This document shows positions 1 to 10,844 of a DNA stretch of 64,000 nt, piece after piece. The stretch is from Aplidium turbinatum (taxonomy: Eukaryota; Chordata; Ascidiacea; Aplousobranchia; Polyclinidae), in the NCBI GenBank assembly GCA_918807975.1, contig OU964932.1, positions 2,728,001-2,792,000 on the forward strand, given 5' to 3'. Under the pieces are notes generated by a model. It worked only from the letters and a program-made list of their open reading frames with translations. It was not told the DNA's origin and did not search any database. Within the stretch, counting starts at the first letter, position 1, and each line of letters opens with the position of its first letter. The position numbers were made by a program, and so were the translations under genes.

Positions 1-147
1 AATCCCCAGCAAACGCCTTTTTTTACATGTTTAGTATCGGCCACACTATCGGCCAAATTTTACCGATACCGATGCCGATACCGATACTCAAAAAATGGCC
101 GATATCACCGATACCGATGCCGATACCGATATATCGGTACATCTCTA
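1..147. mobile_element. Right end of a hAT-like MITE, cut by the window edge
   Basis: The segment is built of repeated CCGATACCGATG motifs and stops at TATCGGTACATCTCTA. Read from the other strand this is TAGAGATGTACCGATA, a terminus of the kind common in hAT-type MITEs. Penelope-like coding sequence starts directly after it. The left terminus and any target duplication lie outside the window, so the family call rests on the terminus alone. Confidence 0.5.
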
Positions 148-891
148 GTTATAAGTAAGCAATACTTGGACTCTATTAACGTAACCATCCGTGATGCATC
201 ACGCCTGAATCAATGGAAAAACACAGACTCCGTGTTATTCTGGTTTAAGGCTATTCCATCTAAACGCCAATGCACCTTTTTGAAATTTGATATTGTTGAT
301 TTTTACCCATCCATTACGAAAGAACTTTTATGCAAATCTATCGATTTTGCCAAATCATTCATGGATTTAGATGATTATATTATACAAACAATATTCCATG
401 TTAGGAAATCGTTGCTTTTTGATGGTGGTGACACTTGGGTTAAGAAATATGGATTGTTTGATGTTACTATGGGCTCATTTGATGGAGCGGAGGTTTGTGA
501 ATTGGTTGGCTTGTTTCTTTTGAACGATCTTTCTGCTATTGTTGACAAAGAGATGCTTGCGGGTTGTATCGTGATGATGGTCTGGCTATTTTGCGTAATT
601 TATCCGGCCCAAAAACTGATCGTTTGAGAAAAAATGTCATTCAATTATTTAAACAACATGGCTTAAATATTACTGTGGAGACTGGCCTTAGCCTATTGAA
701 ACTGACTTTCTTGACGTCACTTTGAAATTACTATCTGGTAAATTCTGGCCTTATCGAAAACCCAATAATGATCCAATTGACATTCATGCCCAGTCCAGTC
801 ACCCACCCAACATTAAGAGACAAATCCCGACTATGATTGCAAAGCGATTGTCCGCCACATCATTTGGCCAGAATGAATTTGATAAGACTGC
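148..891 (+). pseudogene. Penelope-like element, reverse transcriptase part (broken)
   Basis: The translation carries reverse transcriptase motifs: FLKFDIVDFYPSI (motif A, with the first catalytic Asp), the MGSFDGAEV region (motif B) and a YRDDG box (motif C), followed by a SGKFWPYRKPNNDP block typical of the Penelope-like polymerases that carry a GIY-YIG nuclease. The enzyme would copy element RNA at a chromosomal break. The reading frame is interrupted a few times, so this is a relic. It continues at 3296 and 19959: the hAT element at 892-3287 and the satellite-armed element at 3630-19958 split it. Assignment to Penelope-like elements rather than a LINE rests on the matching GIY-YIG part downstream. 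Confidence 0.75.
884..891. repeat. Left copy of 8-bp target duplication AAGACTGC
   Basis: AAGACTGC stands at 884-891 and again at 3288-3295, directly flanking the CAGGGTT termini of the element between them. Eight base pairs is the hAT-type duplication length. Confidence 0.85.
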
Positions 892-3287
892 CAGGGTTGC
901 CAGACTGAAAATTGAAAAAAAGGCCAAACTCAACAAGAAAAAAGGCCAAATTGAGGCCAAATAGGTAGAAAAAAGGCCAAAAATAAGCCAAACTTAAACA
1001 AGATAAAATAAGCATTGTAATCAGGGTTGTCAGACTGTGAAAAGGTCTTAATGCCAAAATAATACAAGAAAAATCCATGGAAAATTTTCTTAGGAGGTGT
1101 AGGCCTAGCGCCTGCGATCTTTTTTCATGTTTGCTTTAGACAGTCTAATTGCCGTTGTGAAATTTGTGCTTGGTAGGAATTTGAAACGCTGGCTGAAAAT
1201 TAGGGCGTTTTCTCGGAATTTTCACCACTTATCAGGGTTTGATTTTACATACGTAGTTTTACGTTGTTGTAGGTGTTGCGCATTTGACACATGCTGCCAG
1301 GCCCGTAGCTAGCCGGGGGACCTTGCCCCCCTGAAAAAAAATTCGCCCCCCCCTTGGCAAAATCCCAACATTCTCGAGCAACAGCCACAATTATAATGAT
1401 TTTGCCCATTTAAAAATTTTCGGCCCTTCCTAAAAACAGTTGGACCCCCTTGCTCTGCGGTCTGGCTACGGCCCTGCATGCTGCATTGCTTGAAGCAATA
1501 AGCCCCTTTAAATCAATTGTTCAGCGTTAAATAAACACAGTCAGTTTGTGAGTTTCCAGTATGGTTTCTGTCGGCCAGTTGTGTGGTGCCTTATTTTCTC
1601 AGTCAGATTGTCACGGATGCCTTTCTCGGAAGTCACGGTGTTAGTTTAATTATGGTTGTAGTGTAGTTTTTCATGTTTTGAATTAGTTTAGCTCGTTCTA
1701 TTTGAATTCAAGGCATTATTTGGCTACAACGTTCCGACGTGGAAGTTCATTCATTTCTTTGTAATAAACTCCTACTCACAAAAGAAGCAAGGTATTGTTC
1801 TCAAGATCATCCCCACTACATGCTAGTACCCGGGATGTTGCTGTAGCAGCTACAGCTAGGTATGGGAGGATGTTCAGACCACTCGACGTCCGCTATAAAG
1901 GCAATACCTTAGCAAGGTATGAAAGGAATGGTCCAACAGGAAAGAGTCTTACTGTAGTGTCGAACAGACCTGAACACTTTTCATAAGAAGGTTAAATATG
2001 AAGGCAATCAACATTAAAATGTCGTCAGTGAATAAAGCTAAATTCATATCGTCATAATTGAATTATTTATGTTCATGTCGTCTAAATTCCTCAATCGTCG
2101 TAGACTCGTAGGTTACTGCGTGATGTGCAGTCTGACCATGGGAAGAGCTCAACACTTTGCTCTCCTGGGCTGCATCAAAACGGGCTTTTGCCTAAAGATG
2201 GGTTTCTTTTATGCCTGGTTTTCTTTCTCCCATCCTATTTTTATTATGATGACTGCTCAATGCTCATCCACACTAATATTGGAACTGGCAAATGCGAACA
2301 ACACTTTTCATTAGGCTATCATTTATTGCTACATGTGTGCTTCTGTTTGTTTTTTGGGTTTTGTGGCCGTGCTAACTACAGACATACAGGCTACTACATG
2401 ATTTACTATTCAGGCACGTTTTAAACCTTTCAAGGTTTTGCCACCATTTCCCGTTCATTAACGTCCTGGTAGGCCTATATCGACTATTGTAGTTACTATA
2501 CTTAGTTAGTATCTTTTTCGTCCCGGACGCGTTAATGACTAAAAATAAATAAATGAATGATGTATTGATGTATATGTATCATTTAAGTGAACATTACTAC
2601 TATACAGTAATTATTAAAAAAAGATTCTTTTGTAACAAGTCTATGATCAATAATATATTTGCTCATCACAAATTTATTTATAACATCACAATAATAGTAA
2701 TTTGAAACGCACTCAATTGCACAACCACGAATCACTTGTATTGCTCAACAACTGAATTTCTGAAAGCATGCTCTGCTGGCAAGCCAGCGGTTGTGTTGGA
2801 CTACCGATCGATCGAAAATACAGCTGACTTTAGTGACCTTTTGGTCTATCGCTGCCATCTTTGTTGTGCAAATTATTTGTGTTTATTGTGTTTTTGTATA
2901 TTTTTGTTTTTTTCTTTCTTTTTGCCAACAAAACAAAAATAAATTAAACTGAAAGTGGACACGTTAGTCGTTACATTTCTGTGTAGGCCACCTACTTTTG
3001 AGCGTTAACATTATAATTCCAAAATAATGTCTATAACATTCATATTTATCGATATCTTATGACTTGTAGCGAATTTTAATAAACTATAGCAAAAATAATT
3101 CTGAAAGTAGCAAGTATATGTAAGAGAAATATTGATTATTATGCATTTTAAAGATTAAATTTAAAAAAGGCCAAATTTAAGGCCAAATCTAGAAAAAGGC
3201 CAAACGTATAATTTCTAAGGCCAAACGGCTTTAAAAAAAGCCAAATTTGAGAAATTTGGCCTTAAAAAGGCCAATCTGGTAACCCTG
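892..3287. mobile_element. hAT-type non-autonomous transposon inserted in the Penelope-like element
   Basis: Termini are CAGGGTTGCCAGACTG on the left and its near-inverse on the right (CAGGGTTACCAGATTG read outward-in), 14 of 16 identical, flanked by the 8-bp duplication AAGACTGC. Both subterminal regions (about 905-985 and 3165-3275) are packed with AAAGGCCAAA motifs, the kind of clustered short repeat that hAT transposases bind. A second copy of the terminal motif lies at 1022-1038. No transposase is recognisable in the 2.4 kb; short open frames inside match nothing I know. An AATAAA at 1763 follows a promoter-less AT-rich stretch. A smaller MITE (1298-1476) sits inside. Confidence 0.85.
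1298..1476. mobile_element. 179-bp hAT-type MITE
   Basis: Termini CAGGCCCGTAGCTAGC and, inverted, CAGGGCCGTAGCCAGA; the 8-bp duplication CATGCTGC flanks it at 1290-1297 and 1477-1484. It is non-coding with C- and G-rich subterminal runs. It lies inside the larger hAT element and is therefore younger. Confidence 0.9.
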
Positions 3288-3295
3288 AAGACTGC

Positions 3296-3629
3296 TGCTG
3301 ACTGCATCTGTTTATAATGATGCCCTTTTGAAAAGTGGTTTTAAGGAGAGAGTTTGCTACAACCCAGCTAATAACTTGCGTACATCTAGGAAAAGGAGTC
3401 GGAAAATTTTATGGTTCAATCCTCCTTTCAGCTTGCAGGTTGATAGCAACATTGGTAAAGAATTTTTCAAACTCATTTCTATCCACTTTTCGCCCCATCA
3501 TAGATTGCATAAAATATTCAACCGTAATACTATCAAGCTGAGCTAGAGTTGTACTTCGAATGTTGCAAGCATCATATTATCCTCCCACAATAAGTCAATA
3601 TTGCAGGCTGATAATGAACCATCTCAGCC
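3296..3629 (+). pseudogene. Penelope-like element, linker between polymerase and nuclease (broken)
   Basis: After the hAT duplication the Penelope frame resumes with ALLKSGFKERVCYNPANN and KILWFNPPFS...NIGKEFFKLI...HKIFNRNTIKLS. This block is characteristic of the region between the reverse transcriptase and the GIY-YIG domain in these elements. The piece ends at 3629, in the 8-bp duplication (TCTCAGCC) that starts the satellite-armed insertion, and its continuation is at 19959. The frame is not fully open. Confidence 0.7.
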
Positions 3630-3649
3630 GGGTACCTCTAAATACCCAT

Positions 3650-3735
3650 TGTCAGGCATTGTCGGGCATTGTCGGGCATTGTCAGGCATTGTCGGGCATT
3701 GTCGGGCATTGTCAGGCATTGTCGGGCATTGTCGC
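3650..3735. repeat. 10-bp tandem repeat at the inner edge of the left terminus
   Basis: About eight head-to-tail copies of GGGCATTGTC or AGGCATTGTC. The mirror-image run (GACAATGCCC) is at about 19830-19920 next to the right terminus. This is the simplest form of the repeat that fills the arms. Confidence 0.9.
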
Positions 3736-4430
3736 CTGTCGGCTTTTCGGGGGGTTGTGGAGCATTTCTAGGGTTTGTCGAGCATTATCAGGGGTTGTCA
3801 GGCATTGTAGAGTAGCTACTTTCAGGCATTGTTGGAAATTTCCAAGCATTGTCTAGGATTTCCAGGCATTGTCGATAATGATCAGTAGTTGACGGATTTG
3901 TTAGGCATTATAGAACATTTTCAAGCATTGTCGAGCATTTTCAGGGGTTGTCAAGCATTGTAGAGTAGCTACTTTCAGGCATTGTTGGGAATTTCCAGGC
4001 ATTGTCTCCGATTTCCAGGCATTGTCGATCAATATCAGTGGTTGACAGGTTTGGTAGTCATTATAGAACATTTTCAGGCATTGTCGAACATTTTCAGGGA
4101 TTGTTGAGCATTTTCAGGGGTTGTCAGGCATTGTAGAGTAGCTACTTTCAGGCATTGTCTAGGATTTCCAGACATTGTCGATCATTATCAGTGGTTGACA
4201 GGCTTATTAGGCATTATAGAACATTTTCAGGCATTGTCGAGCATTTTCAGGGGTTGTCAGGCATTGTAGAGTAGCTACTTTCAGGCATTGTTGGGCATTT
4301 CCATGCATTGTCTAGGATTTTCAGGCATTGTTGATCATTATTAGTAGTTGAGGGGTTTGTCAGGCATTGTCGAACATTTTCAGGGGTTGTCGAGCATTTT
4401 CAGGGGTAGTCAGGCGTTCTAACAAACCTA
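3736..4430. repeat. Left arm satellite array, family A
   Basis: Diverged ~20-bp subunits reading CAGGCATTGTCGAACATTTT on the + strand, grouped in units marked by a GTAGAGTAGCTACTTTCAGG block that recurs at about 3811, 3972, 4135 and 4268. Orientation switches near 4430, the fold-back axis. Confidence 0.85.
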
Positions 4431-4434
4431 TCAA

Positions 4435-4850
4435 CCACTGAATATGTTCGACAATGCCTGGAAATCCTAAACAATGCCTGAAGATGTCCGACAATGCCTG
4501 CCAGAAGGCATCTAAAGTACTTTACAATTCCTGAGAACCCCTGACACCTGAAAACGCTCGACCACCCCTGAATATGTTAGACAATGCCTGACAAACCCCT
4601 CAACCACTAATAATGATCAACAATGCCTGGAAATCCTAGACAATGCCTGGAAATGCCCAACAATGCCTGAAAGTAGCTACTCTACAATGCCTGACAACCC
4701 CTGAAAATGCTCGACAACCCCTGAATATGTTCGACAATGCTTGAAAATTTCCGACAATGCCTAACAAGCCTGTCAAGCATTGATAATGATCAACAATGTC
4801 TGGAAATCTTAGACAATGCCTTGAAATTATAGACAATGCCTGAAAGTAGC
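4435..4850. repeat. Right arm satellite array, family A, part left of the BEL/Pao insertion
   Basis: The same ~20-bp subunits in inverse orientation (GACAATGCCTGGAAATCC type). The array stops at GAAAGTAGC, where the BEL/Pao pair inserted, and resumes at 18238. Confidence 0.85.
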
Positions 4851-6287
4851 TGTTAGATTTTCAACAGGTCTTTGAAAAGCCTGCCTTTCGTTTTACTGCA
4901 TTACTCCCGTTGATTTGTGTATTCGCCACCTAGCGTCGTTTCCCCTTCATTGTTATGTTATCGCTCTTTGCAAATGGCAACACTCACCACGAGATTGTCT
5001 ATGGAACTTTCGAGACGTTTTCGTTTTTGCTGCTAGTTTGCCAGCTAGCCGAACTTGTTAGTTACTGTAGTTTGTGACTGAAAGTTGATTGATTGATGTT
5101 TATGCTTTGTTAGCTGCTTCTCTGTTATGTACTTTTACAGGACTTAAGTTTGACAACTGCTATGGTAATACTTGGTTTGGTTTGGTTTGGTTTGGTTTTG
5201 AATCTTTATCCTCGGACTGACAAAGCCTTGATAGGTTATTCCTGGTACTTGTTCGCATACTTGTAGAGGCACTTGACGCAGGGCCGGTTACCGAGATTGG
5301 CAGAGTGAAGTTTTCCGATTGTTGAAGTCTTGTTGCCGAGAAATTATTCCATTCACTAGGTGCCGCTGAATGGAGAGCAGTCCTGAAATGCGTTGCTCAA
5401 ACGCACACCCCGAGAGTCGAACCAGCGCCGTGTGATCTTGAGCCCGGCGCGTAACCACTGAGCTTATTTGCGTGTAGGCTGAATTCCATATTTGCAGCTT
5501 GCTATCTCAAAGTTCAACTTACTGGTGAGCGTACTTGTGATGTAATAATGTTTTTTGTAGCTGAATGTTGACTGTCTACCGTAAACAAGCGTAACGTATC
5601 TCTGATGTGCGTAAATTGTTGTTAGGCTAATACTTCAAACTTAAATATTGCAGAGTCAATCACTATAGAATCCTTCGCGTACAAGTGCATCATTTGGCAT
5701 TACTGATCCGGTCATACTACCGGTACGTTCATTATTCTGAATTGTATGATTGATTGATTTGTGTCGTGAATTGTGGATTTATGTTTACTACTGAATTATT
5801 GACCAATAATTTGTCAGCCTAATGGAAATTAATTCTCGTAAACCGATCTTAACTAGGCCAAGTGAATTGCCACGTTTCTTTGTTTTTTAATGATTATTGA
5901 CCTAGCGTTATGGTTGTACGGTACGGTAGCCTACGTAATAATTGTGTAAGGTAACATCGCGAATTTATTTATTCAGTGCGTCATTGGCCAACCTGTGGAA
6001 CTTGTGTACCGTACAGTGGATTGAGAACTGTTTGTCAACAAATTTGGTACGTTTATCAGTTCGACTGTTGTGCTTGCTGAATTGTGACTAGTGTCTTATG
6101 TTGTGTTATTTCTTGACAGAAAAACCGTATAAACTTCATTGCTGCGAAGCAGTCATTGGAAACCGAGTGATTTCTTCAAGTTGGCGTGCTTTAACAGTTG
6201 CTCAGTCCTGCCGGGTGGATTAGGAAAATCGTGACGTCACCGGCGCAATTAACTACCGCACCTGTTGTGTTCGCGTCGCACACAACA
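4851..6287 (+). repeat. LTR 1 of the BEL/Pao pair, with SINE insertion
   Basis: Runs from TGTTAGATTTTCAACAGG to CGCACACAACA. It is 1437 bp because a 292-bp SINE (5174-5465) sits inside; without it the length equals the 1145 bp of the other two LTRs. Confidence 0.9.
5174..5465 (-). mobile_element. tRNA-headed SINE inside LTR 1
   Basis: Comparison with LTRs 2 and 3 shows exactly 292 extra bases. On the minus strand it starts with a tRNA-like head (box A GCTCAGTGGTTACGCG, box B GGTTCGACTCTC), has an unrelated body, and ends with GAGGATAAAGATTC followed by an AACC-rich tail, seen on the + strand as repeated GGTTT. Only a 3-bp CTT can be read as target duplication. Absence from the other two LTRs makes it younger than the BEL/Pao tandem. 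Confidence 0.85.
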
Positions 6288-6452
6288 TCGTTTTTCAAAT
6301 TTGACATCAAAGCTTAACCATCTTTGAACTGAAGCTGATTTCGTCAATTGAACCAAACTGCTGATCTTCACCAACCTGACGATCAAATTTGCGTTTACTT
6401 ACCAAGTTCCCATCAGTGTTACGTGACATCTCTCATTTGCTGAAGTTAGCTT

Positions 6453-9400
6453 ATGCTGTTGCGAAGCGGATTTGCATACACAGTTATGGATTCCAAAGCC
6501 GAAGCTATTCAACAAGCAGCTGTTACTTTGAGAGACAGCTACAAGCGTGGTGAACAGCTGATGAGCAAACGTGAAAACCTCACAGAAGTACAGATTATCC
6601 TGTTAGAAATTGATAAAAATTATGCTTCTTTAATGGCGCTTTGTGTCGATGTCCCTGACAATGAACAAATTCCAGGAGGTCTTTCAACCAAACGGGATTA
6701 CATTCAAGGTAAAGAAGAATTTGCTGATAGAGCCAAACAGTGGTTCACGGAATGCGAGAGGACAGACACTAAAACTCCTCCACTACGTTCACATCACTCG
6801 TCCTTGCGTACCCATTCTCACCGCTCCAAATCCGGAAGCATTCGGTCATCGAGTACAACGTACAGTTTGCGTCAACGTGAAGCACATGCCAAATTGGAAC
6901 TAGCTCGTTTGACAAAAGAGCAGAATGATGCCAGGCGACGAGAGAAAGAAGAACTAGTTCGTATGGAACAGGATAAAGCTCGCTTGTTCGCTCAGATGGA
7001 ACAGGATAAAGCTCGCTTGTTCGCTCAGTTGGAGCAGGATAAAGCTCGCTTTGAACGTGAGAGAGCCGAAGCTGAAGACCTGCGTCAAATTAAAGCTGCC
7101 GAAACTGAAGCCGCACTCTGGCAAGATGATTCTTCTTCGATTATCAATGTTGGATCAATGACACCCGTACGATTGCCACAGCAAACCTTCACTCACAAAG
7201 ACACACACCTGGAACCTCTGCGTCACGGTGATGAGCGGCACAAACAAGAACCAACTGCAACATCTGCAAGAATGCCAGACCAAAAGGTAAATTACCCTTG
7301 TTATTATACTAGCCGACAACCTGATCTTTCAGAACGACTTCTACCTAAACCAGATGTTAAGAAATTCTTTGGTGACCCACTCGATTTCTGGGCTTTCTGG
7401 CACCGTTTTAAGTCCCATATTTCTGATTGGTTGACACCCGACAGGAAGATGTCTTACCTCATGCAGCACTGCTGTGATGCAGTCTGTGAACAAATAAGGC
7501 ACCTTGCCGATCGCAGCGAAGGTCACAACTGCTATGATGAAGCGTGGGAAGAATTGAAACGGAGGTATGGCCAACCACACGTTATTGCGCATGCTTGCGA
7601 GGAACGCTTGAGAGCTGTTACCAGAATTTCTCACCACGAACCCGAACAATTGGAGAAGTTGTCCGTCCTGTTGAAAAGATGTTGTTCATCATTGAGCTCA
7701 AACACCGAAGCTTCGAACTTGGATACCGTGCAGTTTATCACCTGCCTTGCAAATAAGCTGCCAGCGTCTCTGAAAGAAAAGTGGGTAATTGAAGCTCTGA
7801 AAATTAATGACGACACTGGAAAAGTGGCTGGATTCCAACATTTTGCTGACTTCATAACGAACGAATCTAGGATTGCCAATTCAATCTATGGCGTGAAACT
7901 CTTTTCATCAAATGTCGACAAACTTAACAAGCCTGACACCAAAGGGAAACAAAAGGCTTCACTGTTTAACGTAGTGACAAAACCTACTGAACAATCCGGA
8001 CAGCTCCGAATTGGCAACAAGCGACTCATACAATGTATCCTGTGCGATAGTACACATTATTTGCAACACTGCAAAGAGTTCAAAGCCAAATCCGTCACTG
8101 AACGTGAGAAATTTGTAAGGAACAACAAATTGTGCTTAAACTGTCTTGGACCAGATCACATACGTGCCGACTGCAGAAGCCGAGGTAAATGCACTGAATG
8201 CGGAAGCTCATCACATCATTCTCTTTTACATCGGTATCTGGTCACAACTGGAGAACAAATCCAGAGACGACACCCTAATCCCATTGCTAATAGAAGAAAT
8301 GATAGCCAGCCAGATGATCCCGTAAGAAGACCATCAGAAAGGAACACAAATGAAGTTGTAGAAACCTTCCATTCCAGAACAAGCAACTCGGCAACTTACT
8401 TGGACATCGTTCCCGTACGTGTGACAGGAGAAGGAAAGGTAATACATACTTATGCTCTCTTAGATTCTGGTTCAAACCGCACCTTTTGTGAACGAAAACT
8501 TGTAGAGATGCTTGAACTGAAACCTGAGCCATCTGGTGACTTCCAGGTGCAAACACTGTCTTCGAGTGGACCATATTCCTTCAGTTCTTCAACTGTATCG
8601 TTGAAAGTTCTACCAGTAGTTGGCGGCGAAGTGCAAGAACTGACAGATGTGATCGTCGTTGACAAGATACCTACCAAGCCAACTCCAGCGCCTTCTCCGG
8701 AGTATCTGCAAACGCACAAGCACCTCCAAGGCATTGACTTGAAGCAACTGGACCATGGTACAGTTACACTGTTGATCGGAAATGATCATGCTGTCGCCCA
8801 CCGATGCATTGAAAGCCGCTTTGCACCTAACCCGAAGCAAGGACCTGATGCAGTCAGGACACCCTTAGGCTGGTTGCTTAGAGGTACTCGACCAAAGGAG
8901 ACAGGCTTAGGCAATTTCGATACTGAATCCGACATTTCAAATTTTCTTGTCCGTGACACGAAGCAGAACCCTGCTGACCAAGCTTCAAGGGGCATGACGG
9001 CCAAAGCCTTGTTGAATTCTGGGATGTGGCTCAATGGTCCAGATTTTCTGAGGAAACCTCCAGAAGAATGGCCCAATCAAACTGCTCAGAAACCACAATT
9101 TGAAGATATCTTTGCTGCTTACAAACCAAAGAGGAAAATCGAAACCTTTACCATTTCTACAACTGAAAGCCAAGGAACAAACAGGCTAATCTCCTACTTC
9201 TCATCTCTGCGCCGACTGAAACTATCAGTAGCCTGGTTCCTGAGATTCAAATCGTACTTACTGATGCGCATGAAGAACGAAACCCAGATTACACTGAAAG
9301 GACCAATCAGTGTGCCAGAACTTGATGAGGCAGAAATTGAGTTAATCAAATACGAGCAGCGTCAGAGTTTTCCAGCCTGGATCAAATCTCTATCCAAAGC

Positions 9401-10763
9401 AAAACATCCAAACATGCCCAAAGCCAAGAGGATCCCACTCGAAAAACTCAGCCCTGTCCTAATGAAAGATGTTCTACGTGTTGGCGGAAGAATCGACAGA
9501 GCCGACTTACCGTTCGAAACGCGACATCCTGCTATCATAGCTCCAGAGCGCCACTTAACGGACTTGATAATTGAACATTGTCATACTAACGAATCGAAGC
9601 ACATGGGTGAAAGCCATACACTGAACAATATTAACCAAAAATACTGGATAGTTAATGCCAAAGTTGCGGTTAAAAGGGTACTTGCAAGATGCCTGCCTTG
9701 CCGGCGAAGGACCGCAAAACCTAGACAACAGCTCATGGCAGAACTGCCAGAAGCAAGGTTACAAATGTCACAGCCACCATTCTCACAGACTGGCGTTGAC
9801 TTTTTTGGGCCGCTGAATGTCCGAAACAGACGAAGTGACATTAAGAGATACGGCTGCCTTTTCACATGTCTCACAACTAGAGCCATTCACTTGGAAGTGG
9901 CACCAGACCTGACAACTGGCGCATTCATAAATGCCCTACGGCGTTTCATAGCTCGCAGAGGCCCCATCAAGAAAATCTTCTCTGACAATGGAACCAACTT
10001 TGTGGGTTGTGAAAGAATCTTGAAGCAAGCCATCGATGAGTGGAATCAGAACCAGATCCACCAGAGCCTTCGACAACAAGGAATAGAATGGTCATTCAAC
10101 CCCCCAACAGCCAGCCATATGGGTGGAGCCTGGGAGAGAATGATTCGCACAGTACGTCAAATTCTTATGAACATCTTACCAAAACAACCACTCGATGATG
10201 ACACATTGCACACATTACTTCTTGAAGTAGAAGACATCGTTAATTCAAGACCACTCACCGATGTGAAACTGGAAGTTGATGGCGACTTACCCCTTACACC
10301 TAACCACTTGTTGAAGTTGAATTCTTCAGCGAATTTACCACCAATGTTAAGCTGCGACAGAGATGGCTACCGACCAAGTGATCGATACCGCCATGTGCAG
10401 TTTCTGGCAGACACCTTTTGGAAGCAGTGGGTTAAGGAATACCCACGATCTGTGATGTCAAGAACAAAATGGCTTCACAGAACGGAAAATATCCGAAGAG
10501 GAGACATCGTCCTTTTGATTGATGACTCTGCTCCCAGACGACGATGGCCACTAGGCAGAGTAATTGAAACATTTCCTGATCGTCACGGAGTTGTTCGTTC
10601 CGTAGAAGTGAAGACTGCAACCGGATCTCTGAAGAGACCAATATCCAAACTTTGTGTAATTGTCCAAAGAGAAGAAGATGATCCAGATGAAGATGAGACA
10701 CCAATAGACACCGTTGAGATTTTGCTGGAAGATCAGAGCGATGAGGAAGAGTCAAAGGACTGA
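6453..10763 (+). CDS. BEL/Pao polyprotein, first internal copy (broken element)
   Basis: One open frame of 1436 codons; a second in-frame ATG 11 codons downstream (MDSKAEAIQ) is an equally possible start. Parts in order: a Gag-like region with a charged coiled coil around residues 150-215 that contains three copies of a MEQDKARLFAQ-type repeat; a BEL-type Gag core (KKFFGDPLDFWAFW near 320); three zinc knuckles at about 528-595 (CILCDSTHYLQHC, CLNCLGPDHIRADC, CTECGSSSHHSLLH); an aspartic protease with LLDSGSNRTF near 667; an integrase with a HHCC-like zinc region, TGVDFFGP, FSDNGTNFVG and HMGGAWERM at about 1115-1230; and a DNA-binding C terminus. Gag would form particles, the protease would cut the polyprotein and the integrase would insert the DNA copy. 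The element looks broken, with about one large break. Confidence 0.9.
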   Translation: MLLRSGFAYTVMDSKAEAIQQAAVTLRDSYKRGEQLMSKRENLTEVQIILLEIDKNYASLMALCVDVPDNEQIPGGLSTKRDYIQGKEEFADRAKQWFTECERTDTKTPPLRSHHSSLRTHSHRSKSGSIRSSSTTYSLRQREAHAKLELARLTKEQNDARRREKEELVRMEQDKARLFAQMEQDKARLFAQLEQDKARFERERAEAEDLRQIKAAETEAALWQDDSSSIINVGSMTPVRLPQQTFTHKDTHLEPLRHGDERHKQEPTATSARMPDQKVNYPCYYTSRQPDLSERLLPKPDVKKFFGDPLDFWAFWHRFKSHISDWLTPDRKMSYLMQHCCDAVCEQIRHLADRSEGHNCYDEAWEELKRRYGQPHVIAHACEERLRAVTRISHHEPEQLEKLSVLLKRCCSSLSSNTEASNLDTVQFITCLANKLPASLKEKWVIEALKINDDTGKVAGFQHFADFITNESRIANSIYGVKLFSSNVDKLNKPDTKGKQKASLFNVVTKPTEQSGQLRIGNKRLIQCILCDSTHYLQHCKEFKAKSVTEREKFVRNNKLCLNCLGPDHIRADCRSRGKCTECGSSSHHSLLHRYLVTTGEQIQRRHPNPIANRRNDSQPDDPVRRPSERNTNEVVETFHSRTSNSATYLDIVPVRVTGEGKVIHTYALLDSGSNRTFCERKLVEMLELKPEPSGDFQVQTLSSSGPYSFSSSTVSLKVLPVVGGEVQELTDVIVVDKIPTKPTPAPSPEYLQTHKHLQGIDLKQLDHGTVTLLIGNDHAVAHRCIESRFAPNPKQGPDAVRTPLGWLLRGTRPKETGLGNFDTESDISNFLVRDTKQNPADQASRGMTAKALLNSGMWLNGPDFLRKPPEEWPNQTAQKPQFEDIFAAYKPKRKIETFTISTTESQGTNRLISYFSSLRRLKLSVAWFLRFKSYLLMRMKNETQITLKGPISVPELDEAEIELIKYEQRQSFPAWIKSLSKAKHPNMPKAKRIPLEKLSPVLMKDVLRVGGRIDRADLPFETRHPAIIAPERHLTDLIIEHCHTNESKHMGESHTLNNINQKYWIVNAKVAVKRVLARCLPCRRRTAKPRQQLMAELPEARLQMSQPPFSQTGVDFFGPLNVRNRRSDIKRYGCLFTCLTTRAIHLEVAPDLTTGAFINALRRFIARRGPIKKIFSDNGTNFVGCERILKQAIDEWNQNQIHQSLRQQGIEWSFNPPTASHMGGAWERMIRTVRQILMNILPKQPLDDDTLHTLLLEVEDIVNSRPLTDVKLEVDGDLPLTPNHLLKLNSSANLPPMLSCDRDGYRPSDRYRHVQFLADTFWKQWVKEYPRSVMSRTKWLHRTENIRRGDIVLLIDDSAPRRRWPLGRVIETFPDRHGVVRSVEVKTATGSLKRPISKLCVIVQREEDDPDEDETPIDTVEILLEDQSDEEESKD

Positions 10764-10844
10764 ACTGTTACATGACAATAGACTGTTGAAAAACTTTTAT
10801 TCATGAAAAGAATGACCCAGTTTAGCCCTTCTTTGGCCCGGGAG

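Noticed and set aside
2125-2424. 99-codon frame inside the hAT element as its transposase
   Set aside because: No hAT motif, hydrophobic low-information sequence, overlapped by another frame of similar length.
3650-4430. CRISPR-like spacing of short repeats
   Set aside because: The 'spacers' are themselves diverged copies of the repeat, and the context is eukaryotic with TIRs.
7341-9886. Several 60-100-codon minus-strand frames under the BEL/Pao coding region, duplicated in the second copy
   Set aside because: Shadows of the long plus-strand frame; no recognisable domains.
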